Shown piece after piece: positions 1 to 9,042 of a stretch of 64,000 nt of DNA. Location: assembly GCA_017471945.1 (NCBI GenBank), contig JAFURH010000004.1, positions 1 through 64,000 of the forward strand. Reading direction: 5' to 3'. Position 1 is the first letter of the stretch, and every line of letters starts with the position of its first letter. A program made the position numbers and the translations under genes. The notes below the pieces were generated by a model, which saw nothing but the letters and a program-made list of their open reading frames with translations, ran no database searches and was not told the origin of the DNA. Source of the stretch: Clostridia bacterium. GTDB lineage: Bacteria; Bacillota; Clostridia; Christensenellales; Borkfalkiaceae.

Positions 1-9
1 GACAACACA

Positions 10-582
10 ATGATTGAAAACGAAAAAATAGAAGAAATGATGCTCGAACTCGAAGAGAGAGCGGAAAAAACGCTCAACTCCCTTGAAAACGAATATAGCG
101 GTATCCGCGCAGGCCGCGCGAACCCGAAAATTCTCGACCGTATCGAAGTGGAAGCGTACGGCGGTATGAGCAAGCTGATCGAGCTCGGGAACGTTTCCGC
201 GCTCGACGCGCGTTGCTTGCAGATCAACCTTTGGGATAAATCGCTTTTGAAAGCGGTGGAAAAGGCGATCTTGCAATCGAATATCGGCATCACGCCCACT
301 AACGACGGGCAGGTGATCCGCCTCGTATTCCCCGTAATGACGGAGGAAAGAAGAAAAGAGCTCGTTAAGCAGATCAAGAAAATGGGCGAAGAAGCCAAGG
401 TTGCCGTGCGTAACCAACGCCGCGACGCGATGGACGTTTTGAAGAAAATGAAGACCGCGAAAGAGCTTTCCGAGGACGAAACGGCAGGTTGCGAAGCGGA
501 CGTGGAAAAGACGGTCGCTTCCTATATGAGTCAGCTTGAAAACATCATTTCGGCAAAAGAAAAAGAATTGATGTCTATTTAA
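10..582 (+). CDS. frr: Ribosome recycling factor
   Basis: Releases ribosomes from mRNA after termination, together with EF-G, in the cytoplasm. The 190-residue product has the usual family length. It shows the N-terminal helix followed by the signature around residues 33-38 (IRAGRAN) and the C-terminal RRDAMD and KELSEDE stretches typical of RRF. The start is the first in-frame ATG; the upstream 9 bases are too few to judge a ribosome binding site. It is followed after 3 nt by uppS, and the order frr-uppS-cdsA-dxr-rseP is a conserved bacterial block, so it is almost certainly the promoter-proximal visible part of that operon (pyrH and tsf would be expected upstream, outside the window). Confidence 0.97.
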   Translation: MIENEKIEEMMLELEERAEKTLNSLENEYSGIRAGRANPKILDRIEVEAYGGMSKLIELGNVSALDARCLQINLWDKSLLKAVEKAILQSNIGITPTNDGQVIRLVFPVMTEERRKELVKQIKKMGEEAKVAVRNQRRDAMDVLKKMKTAKELSEDETAGCEADVEKTVASYMSQLENIISAKEKELMSI

Positions 583-585
583 GCT

Positions 586-1317
586 ATGGCAAAGAATACA
601 ATAATGGTAAGCGCCGAACGCGTGCCCAAACATATCGCGATCATTATGGACGGCAACGGCAGATGGGCGAAATCCCACCTCCGCCCCCGCGCCTACGGGC
701 ATAAAAAAGGGGTGGACAGAATGATCGGACTGATGGAACGCGCTTTTGACCGCGGCGTGGACTATATCACCGTCTACGCGTTGTCCACCGAGAACTTAAA
801 GCGCCCGCAAAAGGAGCTCGACGCGCTTTTCGAGCTGATCCGCACCCGCTTTTTGGACTGTATGCGTAAGGTTTGTGCGCGGGGCGTGCGACTTAATATT
901 ATCGGCGAACGCGATCTGCTCCCCGCCGACGTGCAGGAGATCTTGGAAAAAGCGGAAGCGGAAACGAGAGGTTTTGAAGGGAAGGGAATCAACGTGGCGC
1001 TCGCCTACGGCTCGCGCGCGGAGATCGTCCGCGCGGCAAATCTCGCCGTAGAAAAAGGGGAGAAGCTCACCGAAGAAAGCCTTTCCGCGCTTTTATATAC
1101 GGGAGGTCAGCCCGACCCCGATCTGATTATCAGAACGGGCAAAGAGGTGCGCCTTTCCAACTTCCTTTTATGGCAAGCGGCGTACGCCGAGCTGTACTTT
1201 TCCGATAAAATGTTCCCCGAATTTTCGGACGCGGATTTAGACGACGCGATCGCGTATTTTTCGTCCAAGACCCGCCGCTTCGGAAAGACGGACGAACAGC
1301 TTGAAAATAACGAATAA
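586..1317 (+). CDS. uppS: Undecaprenyl diphosphate synthase (cis-prenyltransferase)
   Basis: Makes the C55 lipid carrier for peptidoglycan and wall polymers by successive cis condensations of IPP onto FPP. The catalytic Asp is residue 22 in the motif [14 protein letters not shown], and the C-terminal motif [14 protein letters not shown] and the following ELYF segment bind the pyrophosphate. Length (243 residues) is normal. The start lies 3 nt after the frr stop with no strong Shine-Dalgarno, suggesting translational coupling; an internal ATG at 604 would also keep the whole catalytic domain. Cytoplasmic, membrane associated. Confidence 0.97.
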   Translation: MAKNTIMVSAERVPKHIAIIMDGNGRWAKSHLRPRAYGHKKGVDRMIGLMERAFDRGVDYITVYALSTENLKRPQKELDALFELIRTRFLDCMRKVCARGVRLNIIGERDLLPADVQEILEKAEAETRGFEGKGINVALAYGSRAEIVRAANLAVEKGEKLTEESLSALLYTGGQPDPDLIIRTGKEVRLSNFLLWQAAYAELYFSDKMFPEFSDADLDDAIAYFSSKTRRFGKTDEQLENNE

Positions 1318-1372
1318 CAACCAAACGAACGGGGCAGGGTCGAGTTTATCGTCCGCTCCAAAGGAAGCTTTT

Positions 1373-2260
1373 ATGAAGATCCGTTTGCTTACGGGCAGTT
1401 GCTATATCGCGGTGTTGCTCGTATTCTATCTTTTGAAAATTTTTGTAAACGACTTGTTTTTCGACGCGCTTACCTACGCGTTCGCGCTGATCGGCACGTT
1501 TGAAATGCTCCGCGCTATGAAGGAGAAAACCACGAAAGCCGAACGGGGAATCGTGTTCGCGTTCGCGATCCTTTGTATTCCCGCGTGCGCGTTGGGGGAA
1601 TATTTCCTCGGTGCAGGGCTTATGTTCACGATCGCTTGCGTGTTCGCGTTGTCGGTCGCGCTTTTGAGCTTGCTCGTCGCGCGCCACGAGGAAACGACGA
1701 TTGAAAACCTCGGCACGGCGTTTTTGTCCGCCGTATATCCGAGCTTGCTTTTGTGCTTGCTCGTCCTTTCCAACCATATTTCGGTGGACGGCGCGGGGCT
1801 TTCCAAGTACGCGCTCAACGGCGATATCGCGATTTTGTTCGTGTTCGTCGTGTCCCCGTTCGCGGATTCGCTCGCCTACGTGTTCGGAAGATTTTTAAAG
1901 AAGTTCTTCCCGAAAAAACTCGCGCCTAATTTGAGCCCGAACAAAACGGTGATCGGCGGAATCGGCGGGCTCGTCGGCGGTATGGTCGGTGCGGCGATCC
2001 TGTACTTTGCCTATAACGGCGTAGCGGGTTCGTTCGAAAAAGCGTATCTGATCTTGCCTTTCTATTTGGGGCTCGGCCTTTTGCTTGCCGTGGCGACGGC
2101 TTTTGGCGACCTCGTCGAAAGCTGTATCAAACGCAAGGTCGGCTTGAAGGATATGGGCAACATTATGCCCGGTCACGGCGGGGTGCTCGACCGTATCGAC
2201 GGTTCGCTGTTTGCGACGGTCGTGGTCTATCTTGCCTTCGTGATTTTAAGTTTCGTATAA
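1373..2260 (+). CDS. cdsA: Phosphatidate cytidylyltransferase (CDP-diglyceride synthase)
   Basis: Converts phosphatidic acid and CTP to CDP-diacylglycerol, the branch point for phospholipids. It is a polytopic membrane protein with several hydrophobic segments and the C-terminal CDS signature ([22 protein letters not shown]) near residues 245-275. I place the start at ATG 1373, preceded by AAGGAAG at 1361-1367. An earlier in-frame ATG at 1301 overlaps uppS by 17 nt and would add 24 polar residues atypical of the family. About 295 residues, normal. It sits in the uppS-cdsA-dxr operon. Confidence 0.95.
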   Translation: MKIRLLTGSCYIAVLLVFYLLKIFVNDLFFDALTYAFALIGTFEMLRAMKEKTTKAERGIVFAFAILCIPACALGEYFLGAGLMFTIACVFALSVALLSLLVARHEETTIENLGTAFLSAVYPSLLLCLLVLSNHISVDGAGLSKYALNGDIAILFVFVVSPFADSLAYVFGRFLKKFFPKKLAPNLSPNKTVIGGIGGLVGGMVGAAILYFAYNGVAGSFEKAYLILPFYLGLGLLLAVATAFGDLVESCIKRKVGLKDMGNIMPGHGGVLDRIDGSLFATVVVYLAFVILSFV

Positions 2261-2270
2261 TTTACGCCCG

Positions 2271-2306
2271 AAAAATACCTTATCCAACGCGGAAAAGGTA
2301 TTTTTT
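2271..2306 (+). terminator. Hairpin between cdsA and dxr (possible attenuator)
   Basis: A perfect 11-bp inverted repeat (AAAAATACCTT / AAGGTATTTTT) with a 13-nt loop, ending in a short T tract. It lies only 15 nt before dxr, with no promoter visible between, so it probably causes partial termination or protects mRNA rather than ending the operon. Confidence 0.55.
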
Positions 2307-2320
2307 CCACAGGAGAGGGA

Positions 2321-3475
2321 ATGAAAAAAATTTCTTTGATCGGCTCGACGGGCTCGATCGGCAGACAGGTCTGTTCCGTCGTACGCCGTTATCCCGAAAA
2401 ATTTCAAATCGTAAGCCTCGTTGCCAACTGTTCAGCGGAAGTATTTTTAGAGCAGGTACGGGAGTTTAAACCCGCCTACGCCGCTCTTGCCGACGAAGAC
2501 GCGGGCAAGAAGATCGCGGGGGAGATTCCCGCGGGCGTTTGCTTTCGGTGCGGCGAGCAAGCCGCTCTCGACGGAGTGGCGTACGGCGATACGGATACCG
2601 CCGTCGTTGCGGCGACTGGCTTTGCAGGACTGAAATATTCCTTAAAAGCGATCGAAGCGAAAAAGGCGCTCGCGCTTGCGAATAAAGAAACTCTCGTTTG
2701 CGGCGGGGAACTCGTAATGAACAAAATCAAGGGGGCAGGTATCGATTTAATGCCGATCGACAGCGAACATTCCGCGCTCTGGCAAGCGCTTTCGTTTAAG
2801 ACGAACGCGCCCTTTAAACGGCTGATCATCACCGCCAGCGGCGGCCCGTTCTACGGCTGGACGAGAGAACGGCTCCGCTCGGTCACGCCCGCGAGCGCGC
2901 TCAAACACCCTACGTGGAATATGGGCGCGAAGATCACGATCGACAGCGCGACCCTTTTAAATAAAGGATTTGAAGTGATCGAGGCGATGTGGCTGTATAA
3001 CGCCCCGCTTGAAAAGATACACACGGTCGTGCAGCCCGAAAGTATTATCCATTCGATGGTCGAGTTCGACGACGGGGGCATTTTGGCGCAAATGAGCTAT
3101 CCCACGATGGAGCTTCCCATTCAGCTTGCGCTCACCTATCCCGACCGTTTGGATTGCGATTTAAAACCGCTCGATTTCGAAGCGCTCGGCGCGATTCGGT
3201 TCAAGCCTTTGCACCGCAAGGACTTCCCGTGTTACGACTTAGCGCTCACGGCGGCGGAACAGGGGGCTAACTATCCTTGCGTATTGAACGCGGCGGGCGA
3301 GATCGCCGTGCGGGCGTTTTTAGACGGAAAGATCGGATTCACTTCGATCGCGGAAACCATCGAAAGCGTATTGAACGCGACGGAGCGCAAAAAAGCGGAC
3401 GGTTACTCGGCGTTACGGGAGGAGGATTCCCGTGCCCGCGCCCGCGCCGAGCAATTTATCGATAATCAACTCTAA
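2321..3475 (+). CDS. dxr: 1-deoxy-D-xylulose 5-phosphate reductoisomerase
   Basis: Second step of the non-mevalonate (MEP/DXP) isoprenoid pathway: converts DXP to MEP with NADPH and a divalent metal. The NADPH-binding glycine loop GSTGSIG is at residues 8-14. The metal and substrate residues fall in PIDSEHSALWQ (about residues 145-155), and the flexible-loop motif TASGGPF follows. 384 residues, full length. The ribosome binding site AGGAGAGGGA lies just upstream. With uppS in the same operon it links isoprenoid supply to lipid-carrier synthesis. It ends next to the ribosome binding site of the following lipoprotein gene. Confidence 0.97.
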   Translation: MKKISLIGSTGSIGRQVCSVVRRYPEKFQIVSLVANCSAEVFLEQVREFKPAYAALADEDAGKKIAGEIPAGVCFRCGEQAALDGVAYGDTDTAVVAATGFAGLKYSLKAIEAKKALALANKETLVCGGELVMNKIKGAGIDLMPIDSEHSALWQALSFKTNAPFKRLIITASGGPFYGWTRERLRSVTPASALKHPTWNMGAKITIDSATLLNKGFEVIEAMWLYNAPLEKIHTVVQPESIIHSMVEFDDGGILAQMSYPTMELPIQLALTYPDRLDCDLKPLDFEALGAIRFKPLHRKDFPCYDLALTAAEQGANYPCVLNAAGEIAVRAFLDGKIGFTSIAETIESVLNATERKKADGYSALREEDSRARARAEQFIDNQL

Positions 3476-3488
3476 GGAGGAAATAATT

Positions 3489-5555
3489 ATGAACAAGATC
3501 AAACGGATTTTTGCAAGCGTTTTAAGCGTTGCGACTTTACTTAGCGTAGCGGCGTGCGGCGACAGCTCGTCGAGCGGAAACAACGCGCCTACGGAATGGA
3601 CGGTGGAAACCGTCTACGCCAAAGCCAAAGAGCTCGGCTTTGAAGGCACTTGGGAAGATTTCAAAGCGGAAATGCGTGGGCTTCAAGGCGTGGGAATCAA
3701 AGGCGTAACCGTGAACGACGACGGCGATCTGATCGTCACGCTCACCGACGAAACGGAGATCAACTGCGGCAGCGTGCGCGGCTCGGTGAGCGAATGTAAG
3801 CATACCTACGGCAATTATAAAACGGGTGCGGCGGCGACCTGCGAATCTATCGGCTACAAAACGCGTACTTGCTCTAAGTGCGGCAACGTGGAATATTCCT
3901 TCCAAGAAGCCAAAGGACATAGTTGGACGACGAGCGCGGCGTTGCCTGAGGAGCTTAACGTATGTTCGATTTGCGGCGTGATTAAACTTGCGGGCAGCAC
4001 GCAAACGCCCGACGACGGCAACGACGAAAACGAAGACGATAACGGCAACGAAGATAGTTCCACGATAGATAAAACGAAATCACAGCTCTATATTTCCGTA
4101 TTTAACGGCGGCTACGGCAATGCTTGGATGGTAGAAGCAGCAAAACGTTTTGAAGCGCAGTATGCAGACGTTTGCTTTGCGGACGGCAAAAAGGGTGTGC
4201 AGGTGGTTGTGGAAGCTAATAAGCAGAACGCTTCGGAGCTATTTGACCAAATACCGTATCGAAAAAATCAGATTTTTTTGACGAACGCAACGCAAGAGCA
4301 AATGCTCTACGCCGTGCAAAGCGGACTTGTAAAAGATTTATCGTCTGTTATGAGCCAACCCTTGACGGCGCTCGGGGATACCAAAACGATTAAAGAAAAA
4401 TTGCCCGACGGTTCGTTTACGGGCAACACGCTGGACGGAAAGGACTATTTCTTGCCCTACTTAGCGGATAATTGGGGAATATTCTATAATCGCAGTTTAT
4501 TTTCTAAGTATGATTTAAAAGTCCCGAACACGACGAACGAAATGTTTAACCTTTTCAACGTAATGAAGACGGTAGCCGTTTCGCCTATGATTTTTTCGGG
4601 TCGGTACGCACAATACTATACCGAATGGCTTTTGAATGTTTGGTGGGCGCAATACGAAGGCGCGGCAGGCTATGAAAACTTCTGGAAAGGCGAAGTCAAC
4701 GGGCAAAAGTCTAAGGAAGTTTTGCGCCAACAAGGTCGCTTAGAGGCGTTGACGGCGTATCATCAACTGTTTACGGAAGACACCTATTTTGACTATCATT
4801 CCTTTTCGGCTACAACGACGCACTTAGACGCACAAAACTACTTTTTGTTAAGTGAGTTGAACACAAATATGAACAAAATCGGAATGCTGTTCGACGGCGA
4901 ATGGCTGATGAGTGAAGCCGAATATACGTTGAAAGAAATAGAAAACGTGTACGGCGCGGGTAGTACTCCCGATATCGGAATGATGCGAACGCCCGTTTTG
5001 TCGTCGATTGTAAATACATTAGACGATAAAACAATGACCGACCAAACGCTGTCCGCCGTGATTGAGGCAATCGATAGCGGCGCAACTTCTTATCAAGACG
5101 TATCGGCTTCGGATTTTGACAAGATAAAGGCAGCGAGAAACGTCGTTTCCACGACCTATCATCAGTTCTGTATCAACGCAAATGCGCAAGGTGAAGATTT
5201 AGCGGTTGCCGAAGCATTCCTGCAATTTATGAGCTGCGATCAGGCTTTATCCGAAGTTGCGGCGTTTGGCTTGCGATCGAATTTGTGTTCGACGATTTCT
5301 CAAGACGCCTACGAGCGAATGAATTCCGTGAAAAAGGACGCTTACCAAATCGCGAAAACTTCCGTCCCGCTCCCCGACCCTACGGGCTATCGGCTTTATC
5401 AAGCAGGGCTTCGTGCATTTAGGACGGGAGCATACAGCAACGTTTGGGAAGCATTCCGAAACGGACAAATGACGGCGCAACAGTATTTCGACGGCGTATA
5501 TTCGTATTACGGAAGCAAGTTTGACACAATGGTAAACGAAACGTACGGGGGGTAG
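3489..5555 (+). CDS. Composite extracellular solute-binding lipoprotein (family 1-like)
   Basis: A 688-residue predicted lipoprotein. The signal peptide ends in the lipobox SVAAC with Cys23 as the lipidated residue. After a Ser/Asn linker come a short module of the FEGTWEDFKAEM type, then a Cys-rich segment with several CxxC pairs (HTYGNY..., RTCSKCG, NVCSICG, about residues 100-165). An acidic Asp/Asn/Glu linker follows, then about 490 residues resembling sugar-type ABC solute-binding proteins (start near LYISVFNGGYGN). The start ATG is preceded by AAGGAGG directly after the dxr stop; an upstream ATG at 3432 would overlap dxr and lacks a signal peptide start. No ABC permease or ATPase gene is adjacent. 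The gene interrupts the usual dxr-rseP neighbourhood. Substrate unknown. Confidence 0.8.
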   Translation: MNKIKRIFASVLSVATLLSVAACGDSSSSGNNAPTEWTVETVYAKAKELGFEGTWEDFKAEMRGLQGVGIKGVTVNDDGDLIVTLTDETEINCGSVRGSVSECKHTYGNYKTGAAATCESIGYKTRTCSKCGNVEYSFQEAKGHSWTTSAALPEELNVCSICGVIKLAGSTQTPDDGNDENEDDNGNEDSSTIDKTKSQLYISVFNGGYGNAWMVEAAKRFEAQYADVCFADGKKGVQVVVEANKQNASELFDQIPYRKNQIFLTNATQEQMLYAVQSGLVKDLSSVMSQPLTALGDTKTIKEKLPDGSFTGNTLDGKDYFLPYLADNWGIFYNRSLFSKYDLKVPNTTNEMFNLFNVMKTVAVSPMIFSGRYAQYYTEWLLNVWWAQYEGAAGYENFWKGEVNGQKSKEVLRQQGRLEALTAYHQLFTEDTYFDYHSFSATTTHLDAQNYFLLSELNTNMNKIGMLFDGEWLMSEAEYTLKEIENVYGAGSTPDIGMMRTPVLSSIVNTLDDKTMTDQTLSAVIEAIDSGATSYQDVSASDFDKIKAARNVVSTTYHQFCINANAQGEDLAVAEAFLQFMSCDQALSEVAAFGLRSNLCSTISQDAYERMNSVKKDAYQIAKTSVPLPDPTGYRLYQAGLRAFRTGAYSNVWEAFRNGQMTAQQYFDGVYSYYGSKFDTMVNETYGG

Positions 5556-5591
5556 ACGCCCTTCTATTAATACGAACGCTTAAAAAGGTAT

Positions 5592-5634
5592 AACCTTCCG
5601 AAAAAAATCAAACACTATCGGGAAAGGGGTTTTT
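5592..5634 (+). terminator. Imperfect hairpin before rseP (weak terminator)
   Basis: CCTTCCGA (5593-5600) can pair with TCGGGAAAGG (5618-5627) with a 2-nt bulge, followed by GGGTTTTT. The right arm overlaps the purine-rich stretch used as the rseP ribosome binding site, so it may be an attenuator or may simply not form. Confidence 0.3.
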
Positions 5635-5639
5635 AGGGA

Positions 5640-6959
5640 TTGAATAATTTATTAAGTTTTGCAAGCGTAATGAAAAGTATCGGCGGGGTGCTTCTCGCGA
5701 TCGTGATCTTGCTCGCGATGGTCACCATTCACGAGTTCGGTCACTATCTCGCGGGGAAGATACTCGGCTTTAAGATCAACGAATTTTCCGTCGGTTTCGG
5801 ACCTGCGCTTTTTAAAAAGCGCAGCAAGAAAACGGGCGAGCTTTTTGCCGTGCGCGTGATCCCCTTGGGCGGTTATTGCGCCTTCGACGGCGAGGATGAG
5901 GACGACGAACCCCAAAAACCCGCCTCCGCGGAACAGCAAAACGACCCCTCTCAAACGACGGAAGGGGTGTTCGAGGATATGAACCCCGAATCTGCCGAAT
6001 CTTCCGAACCTAAAACGAAACCGCTTGAAACGCCCGTCGAGGAGAAAAAAGAGGAATACCCCGAACCCAAAGGGGAACGCTTCAACGATCAGCCCCCTTG
6101 GAAGCGCATTATCGTTTTGATCGCGGGCGCGACGATGAACTATCTTTTGGCGCTCGTGCTTATCGTGGTGATGTTTGCGTGTTTGGGTAGACCCGTTTTC
6201 AAGATCACCAAATTCGAACCGAATAAAGATTTTAAAACGGAAACGGCTATTGAGGTTTATGAAAACGGCTTGCAGACGGGCGATATTATTTTAGAGATCA
6301 ACGGCGAAAAAATGTATTTGTCCACCGATTATCTCGACTTGCTCGACGGCAAGAAAAAAGGCGACGAGGTGAAGATACTCGTTTTAAGAAACAATAAGAA
6401 AACCACGATCAAGCTTGCGCTTATTGAGGACGTAAACGTTGTGAATATGTCGGATAGCAACTCGATTTTCTTTCCTCTCGGAATCGCTTATCGTGAGGAA
6501 ATCAAGCTTGAGGACGGTACGACCGAACTTAAAATGATCAACGGCGGTATGATAGAAACGGACAACGTACGCGCGGGCTTTTGGGAAACGATCGGCACTT
6601 CGTTTGCGTATTCGTTTAAGCTCAGCGGCGTAGTTTTGCGCTCGCTCGGCGAGCTGTTTACGGGTAAGCTCGGCGTGGAAGCGATGGGCGGGCCTATCAC
6701 GACGATTTCTTCCACTGCGAAAGTGGCTTCGGACAGTTTGTTCTCGTTTTTGTATATCGCCTCGTTTATCGGGGTCAACCTCGCCGTGTTTAATCTATTG
6801 CCGATCCCCGCGCTCGACGGGTGTAAAGTGATTTTCTGCGTGATCGAATGGATACGTCGAAAGCCCGTCAACCGAAAAGTCGAAGCCGTCATTCATTTCG
6901 CGGGTATTATCCTCTTGTTCGGCTTTGCGATCTTAGTTGATTTGCTACACCTTTTTTAA
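5640..6959 (+). CDS. rseP: RIP metalloprotease RseP (site-2 protease, M50)
   Basis: Intramembrane zinc metalloprotease that cleaves anti-sigma factors and leftover signal peptides. The zinc motif HEFGH is at residues 31-35 in the first membrane segment. A single PDZ-like region follows (about residues 200-265), and the third metal ligand lies in NLLPIPALDG near the C-terminus, between the last membrane segments. 439 residues. An insertion of about 75 acidic, Pro/Glu-rich residues (about 80-155) separates the first membrane segment from the second, longer than usual. The start is a TTG with GGAAAGGGG about 10 nt upstream. ATG 5670 is an alternative but has no ribosome binding site. Confidence 0.93.
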   Translation: MNNLLSFASVMKSIGGVLLAIVILLAMVTIHEFGHYLAGKILGFKINEFSVGFGPALFKKRSKKTGELFAVRVIPLGGYCAFDGEDEDDEPQKPASAEQQNDPSQTTEGVFEDMNPESAESSEPKTKPLETPVEEKKEEYPEPKGERFNDQPPWKRIIVLIAGATMNYLLALVLIVVMFACLGRPVFKITKFEPNKDFKTETAIEVYENGLQTGDIILEINGEKMYLSTDYLDLLDGKKKGDEVKILVLRNNKKTTIKLALIEDVNVVNMSDSNSIFFPLGIAYREEIKLEDGTTELKMINGGMIETDNVRAGFWETIGTSFAYSFKLSGVVLRSLGELFTGKLGVEAMGGPITTISSTAKVASDSLFSFLYIASFIGVNLAVFNLLPIPALDGCKVIFCVIEWIRRKPVNRKVEAVIHFAGIILLFGFAILVDLLHLF

Positions 6960-6978
6960 AAAACGAAAAAATTTTTCG

Positions 6979-7013
6979 GCTGTCAAGTAAAAATGCTTGA
7001 CAGCTTCGTTTTT
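6979..7013 (+). terminator. rho-independent terminator after rseP
   Basis: A perfect 9-bp stem GCTGTCAAG/CTTGACAGC with an 8-nt loop, followed by TTCGTTTTT. It ends the frr-to-rseP operon. Its right arm contains the TTGACA box of the next promoter. Confidence 0.85.
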
Positions 7014-7025
7014 ATCCGTTATAAT
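6997..7025 (+). promoter_or_regulatory. Sigma-A promoter for ylxM-ffh
   Basis: Exact consensus TTGACA (6997-7002) and TATAAT (7020-7025) with a 17-bp spacer. The -35 box lies inside the right arm of the preceding terminator. Predicted transcription start is near 7032, 23 nt before ylxM. Confidence 0.9.
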
Positions 7026-7054
7026 AAGATACGGAAACAACGCGGAGGTGGGAA

Positions 7055-7324
7055 ATGAAAGACGATCTGAACTTTCTCAGGCTTTGGGATCTGTATTCCC
7101 CCCTTTTAACGGAAAAACAAAGGGAGATCACCGATTTGTATTTTACCTACGATCTTTCCTTAGGGGAGATCGCCGAAGAGAAAGGAGTATCCCGTCAGAG
7201 CGTTTCCGATTGTTTGGCAAAGACCCGCAAACAGCTCGAAACTTACGAGCAAAAGCTCGGGTTCGCCCGCGTGAGCGCGCAAATGCAAGCGGAGATAGAC
7301 ACGCTTAAAAAAAGTATAAAGTAA
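7055..7324 (+). CDS. ylxM: YlxM-like DNA-binding protein (UPF0122)
   Basis: An 89-residue helix-turn-helix protein related to sigma-70 region 4. The recognition-type segment LGEIAEEKGVSRQSVSDCL is at about residues 35-53, after LTEKQREITDLYF. In Firmicutes it is encoded directly before ffh and is linked to SRP. Here it is separated from ffh by 10 nt and both share the consensus promoter at 6997-7025. Ribosome binding site GGAGGTGGG. Exact biochemical role is not settled. Confidence 0.93.
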   Translation: MKDDLNFLRLWDLYSPLLTEKQREITDLYFTYDLSLGEIAEEKGVSRQSVSDCLAKTRKQLETYEQKLGFARVSAQMQAEIDTLKKSIK

Positions 7325-7334
7325 AGAGGCTCGT

Positions 7335-8654
7335 ATGGCGTTATTCGGTTCGTTATCCGAAAGATTAAATCATATATTTTCCAAGCTCACCAAAAGAGGA
7401 AAGCTCACCGAGCTTGAGATCCGCACGGCGATGCGCGAGGTGCGCGTTGCGCTTTTGGAAGCCGACGTAAACTTAAAGGTCGCCAAGCAGTTTATCGCGG
7501 AGGTTTCGGAAAAAGCGGTCGGGCAGGCGATCCTCTCGTCGTTAAATCCCGCGCAGCAGGTGATCAAGATCGTCAACGAAGAACTGATCGCGCTGATGGG
7601 CGCGAAAAACGCGAAAATAGAAGTTTCGCCCAAGCTTCCCACCGTGATTATGATGTGCGGTTTGCAGGGCGCGGGCAAAACCACCCTTTGCGGAAAACTC
7701 GCGTTGCAGCTTAAAAAACAGGGCAAAAAGCCCCTTCTCGTCGCGGGCGATATTTACCGTCCCGCCGCGATCACCCAGCTTCAAGTCGTGGGCAGAAACT
7801 GCCAGACGGAAGTATTCGAAAAGGGCACGCAAAGTCCCGTCAAAACCGCAAAACAAGCGATCGAATACGCAAAGTCTATGAACTACGACACCGTGATTTT
7901 GGATACCGCGGGTCGGCTTCAAATCGACGATACCTTGATGCAGGAGCTTGAAAATATCAAAAAAGAAGTCGAGATCACCGAAACGTTGCTCGTCGTGGAC
8001 GCAATGACGGGTCAGGAAGCGGTGAACGTCGCGCAGACCTTTAACGAACGGCTGGACGTTACGGGCGTGATTTTGACCAAGCTCGACGGCGACACCCGCG
8101 GCGGCGCGTGTTTATCTATCAAAGCGGTGACGGGCAAGCCTATCAAGTTTATCGGGGTTGGCGAAAAACTCACCGATTTAGAGCCTTTTTATCCCGACCG
8201 TATGGCTTCGAGAATTCTCGGTATGGGCGACGTGTTGTCGTTGATCGAGAAGGCGCAACAGGCGATCACGGAAGAGGACGCGCTGAAAATGCAAAAGAAA
8301 ATGCGCGAAAATTCCTTCACGCTCAGCGATTATCTCGAACAGTTTTCGATGATGAAAAAGATGGGCGGCGCGTCCGCGATGCTCTCGATGCTTCCCGGTA
8401 TGGGTAAGTTAAAAGTCAAAGAAGAAGACCTCGACGAGAAAAAGATCGAGCACACGAAAGCGATCATTCTTTCGATGACGATGCAAGAGCGCGAAAACCC
8501 CGCGATCATCGACAGCCGCAGAAAACGCCGTATCGCGGCGGGTTCGGGAAGAAGCGTGCAGGAGATCAACCAGCTTTTAAAGCAATACGAGCAGACGAAA
8601 ATGCTTATGAAGCAGCTCAAAGGCGGGAAGGGAAAATTCCGCTTGCCGTTTTAA
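7335..8654 (+). CDS. ffh: Signal recognition particle GTPase Ffh (SRP54)
   Basis: Binds signal sequences with 4.5S/6S RNA and targets ribosomes to FtsY and the translocon. An N-terminal helical bundle is followed by the G domain: P-loop GLQGAGKTTLCGKLA (about residue 105), DTAGR (about 190) and TKLDGDTRGG (about 245). The Met-rich M domain (from about residue 295) contains MLPGMG and the RNA-binding RRKRRIAAGSG. 439 residues, full length. Translated from ATG 7335 after an AGAGG site. rpsP follows beyond a 388-bp repeat-containing gap. Confidence 0.97.
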   Translation: MALFGSLSERLNHIFSKLTKRGKLTELEIRTAMREVRVALLEADVNLKVAKQFIAEVSEKAVGQAILSSLNPAQQVIKIVNEELIALMGAKNAKIEVSPKLPTVIMMCGLQGAGKTTLCGKLALQLKKQGKKPLLVAGDIYRPAAITQLQVVGRNCQTEVFEKGTQSPVKTAKQAIEYAKSMNYDTVILDTAGRLQIDDTLMQELENIKKEVEITETLLVVDAMTGQEAVNVAQTFNERLDVTGVILTKLDGDTRGGACLSIKAVTGKPIKFIGVGEKLTDLEPFYPDRMASRILGMGDVLSLIEKAQQAITEEDALKMQKKMRENSFTLSDYLEQFSMMKKMGGASAMLSMLPGMGKLKVKEEDLDEKKIEHTKAIILSMTMQERENPAIIDSRRKRRIAAGSGRSVQEINQLLKQYEQTKMLMKQLKGGKGKFRLPF

Positions 8655-8701
8655 GTAAAAACGAAGAATCTGCTTTAAGGGTCAAGGGATATTGTCCCGC
8701 A

Positions 8702-8935
8702 ATAGGAAGTCCAGCCTTTGACAAGGGTCAAGGGGCAATGCCCCTTGCGGGTGTGGGCAGCGCCCACGAAACAAGTACCCTTAATAGGAAAACGAAGTTT
8801 TCCGTTCTCGTGGCATAGCCACGCAATCGCCCAAAGGGCGAGAATAACGCAAAACTGCGTTTTGCTTAATTAAGTCCGAAAATGCGGGGCTTTGCCCCTG
8901 CGCCCCACCAGAAACTGAGTTTCTGGACTTCCTAT
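8702..8935. repeat. Palindrome-mosaic element, copy A (with terminal inverted repeats)
   Basis: A 234-bp element that fills most of the 388-bp ffh-rpsP gap. It is bounded by 13-bp inverted repeats ATAGGAAGTCCAG (8702-8714) and CTGGACTTCCTAT (8923-8935). Inside are eight short perfect hairpins nearly all with 3-nt loops, for example 8729-8747 (CAAGGGGC/GCCCCTTG), 8753-8767, 8787-8803, 8809-8823, 8828-8840, 8849-8865 (GCAAAAC/GTTTTGC) and 8886-8898; a ninth, 8908-8926 (CCAGAAAC/GTTTCTGG), overlaps the right terminal repeat. A direct repeat AAGGGTCAAGGG occurs at 8677 and 8723. No ORF of note. The right end, read on the minus strand, matches the start of copies B and D. Confidence 0.85.
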
Positions 8936-9042
8936 CCTTTCTTAAAGGGCTTGGCAACCCAAAAACGCACGAAAGCAAAAAACGCGGCAACCCCGCGAAA
9001 AATAAAGAAAAAATATTTTAAGATACTTTGGAGGTATTTATT

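Noticed and set aside
2278..2290. DnaA box (TTATCCAAC) before dxr
   Set aside because: Two mismatches to the consensus, single copy, and it is the loop of a hairpin.
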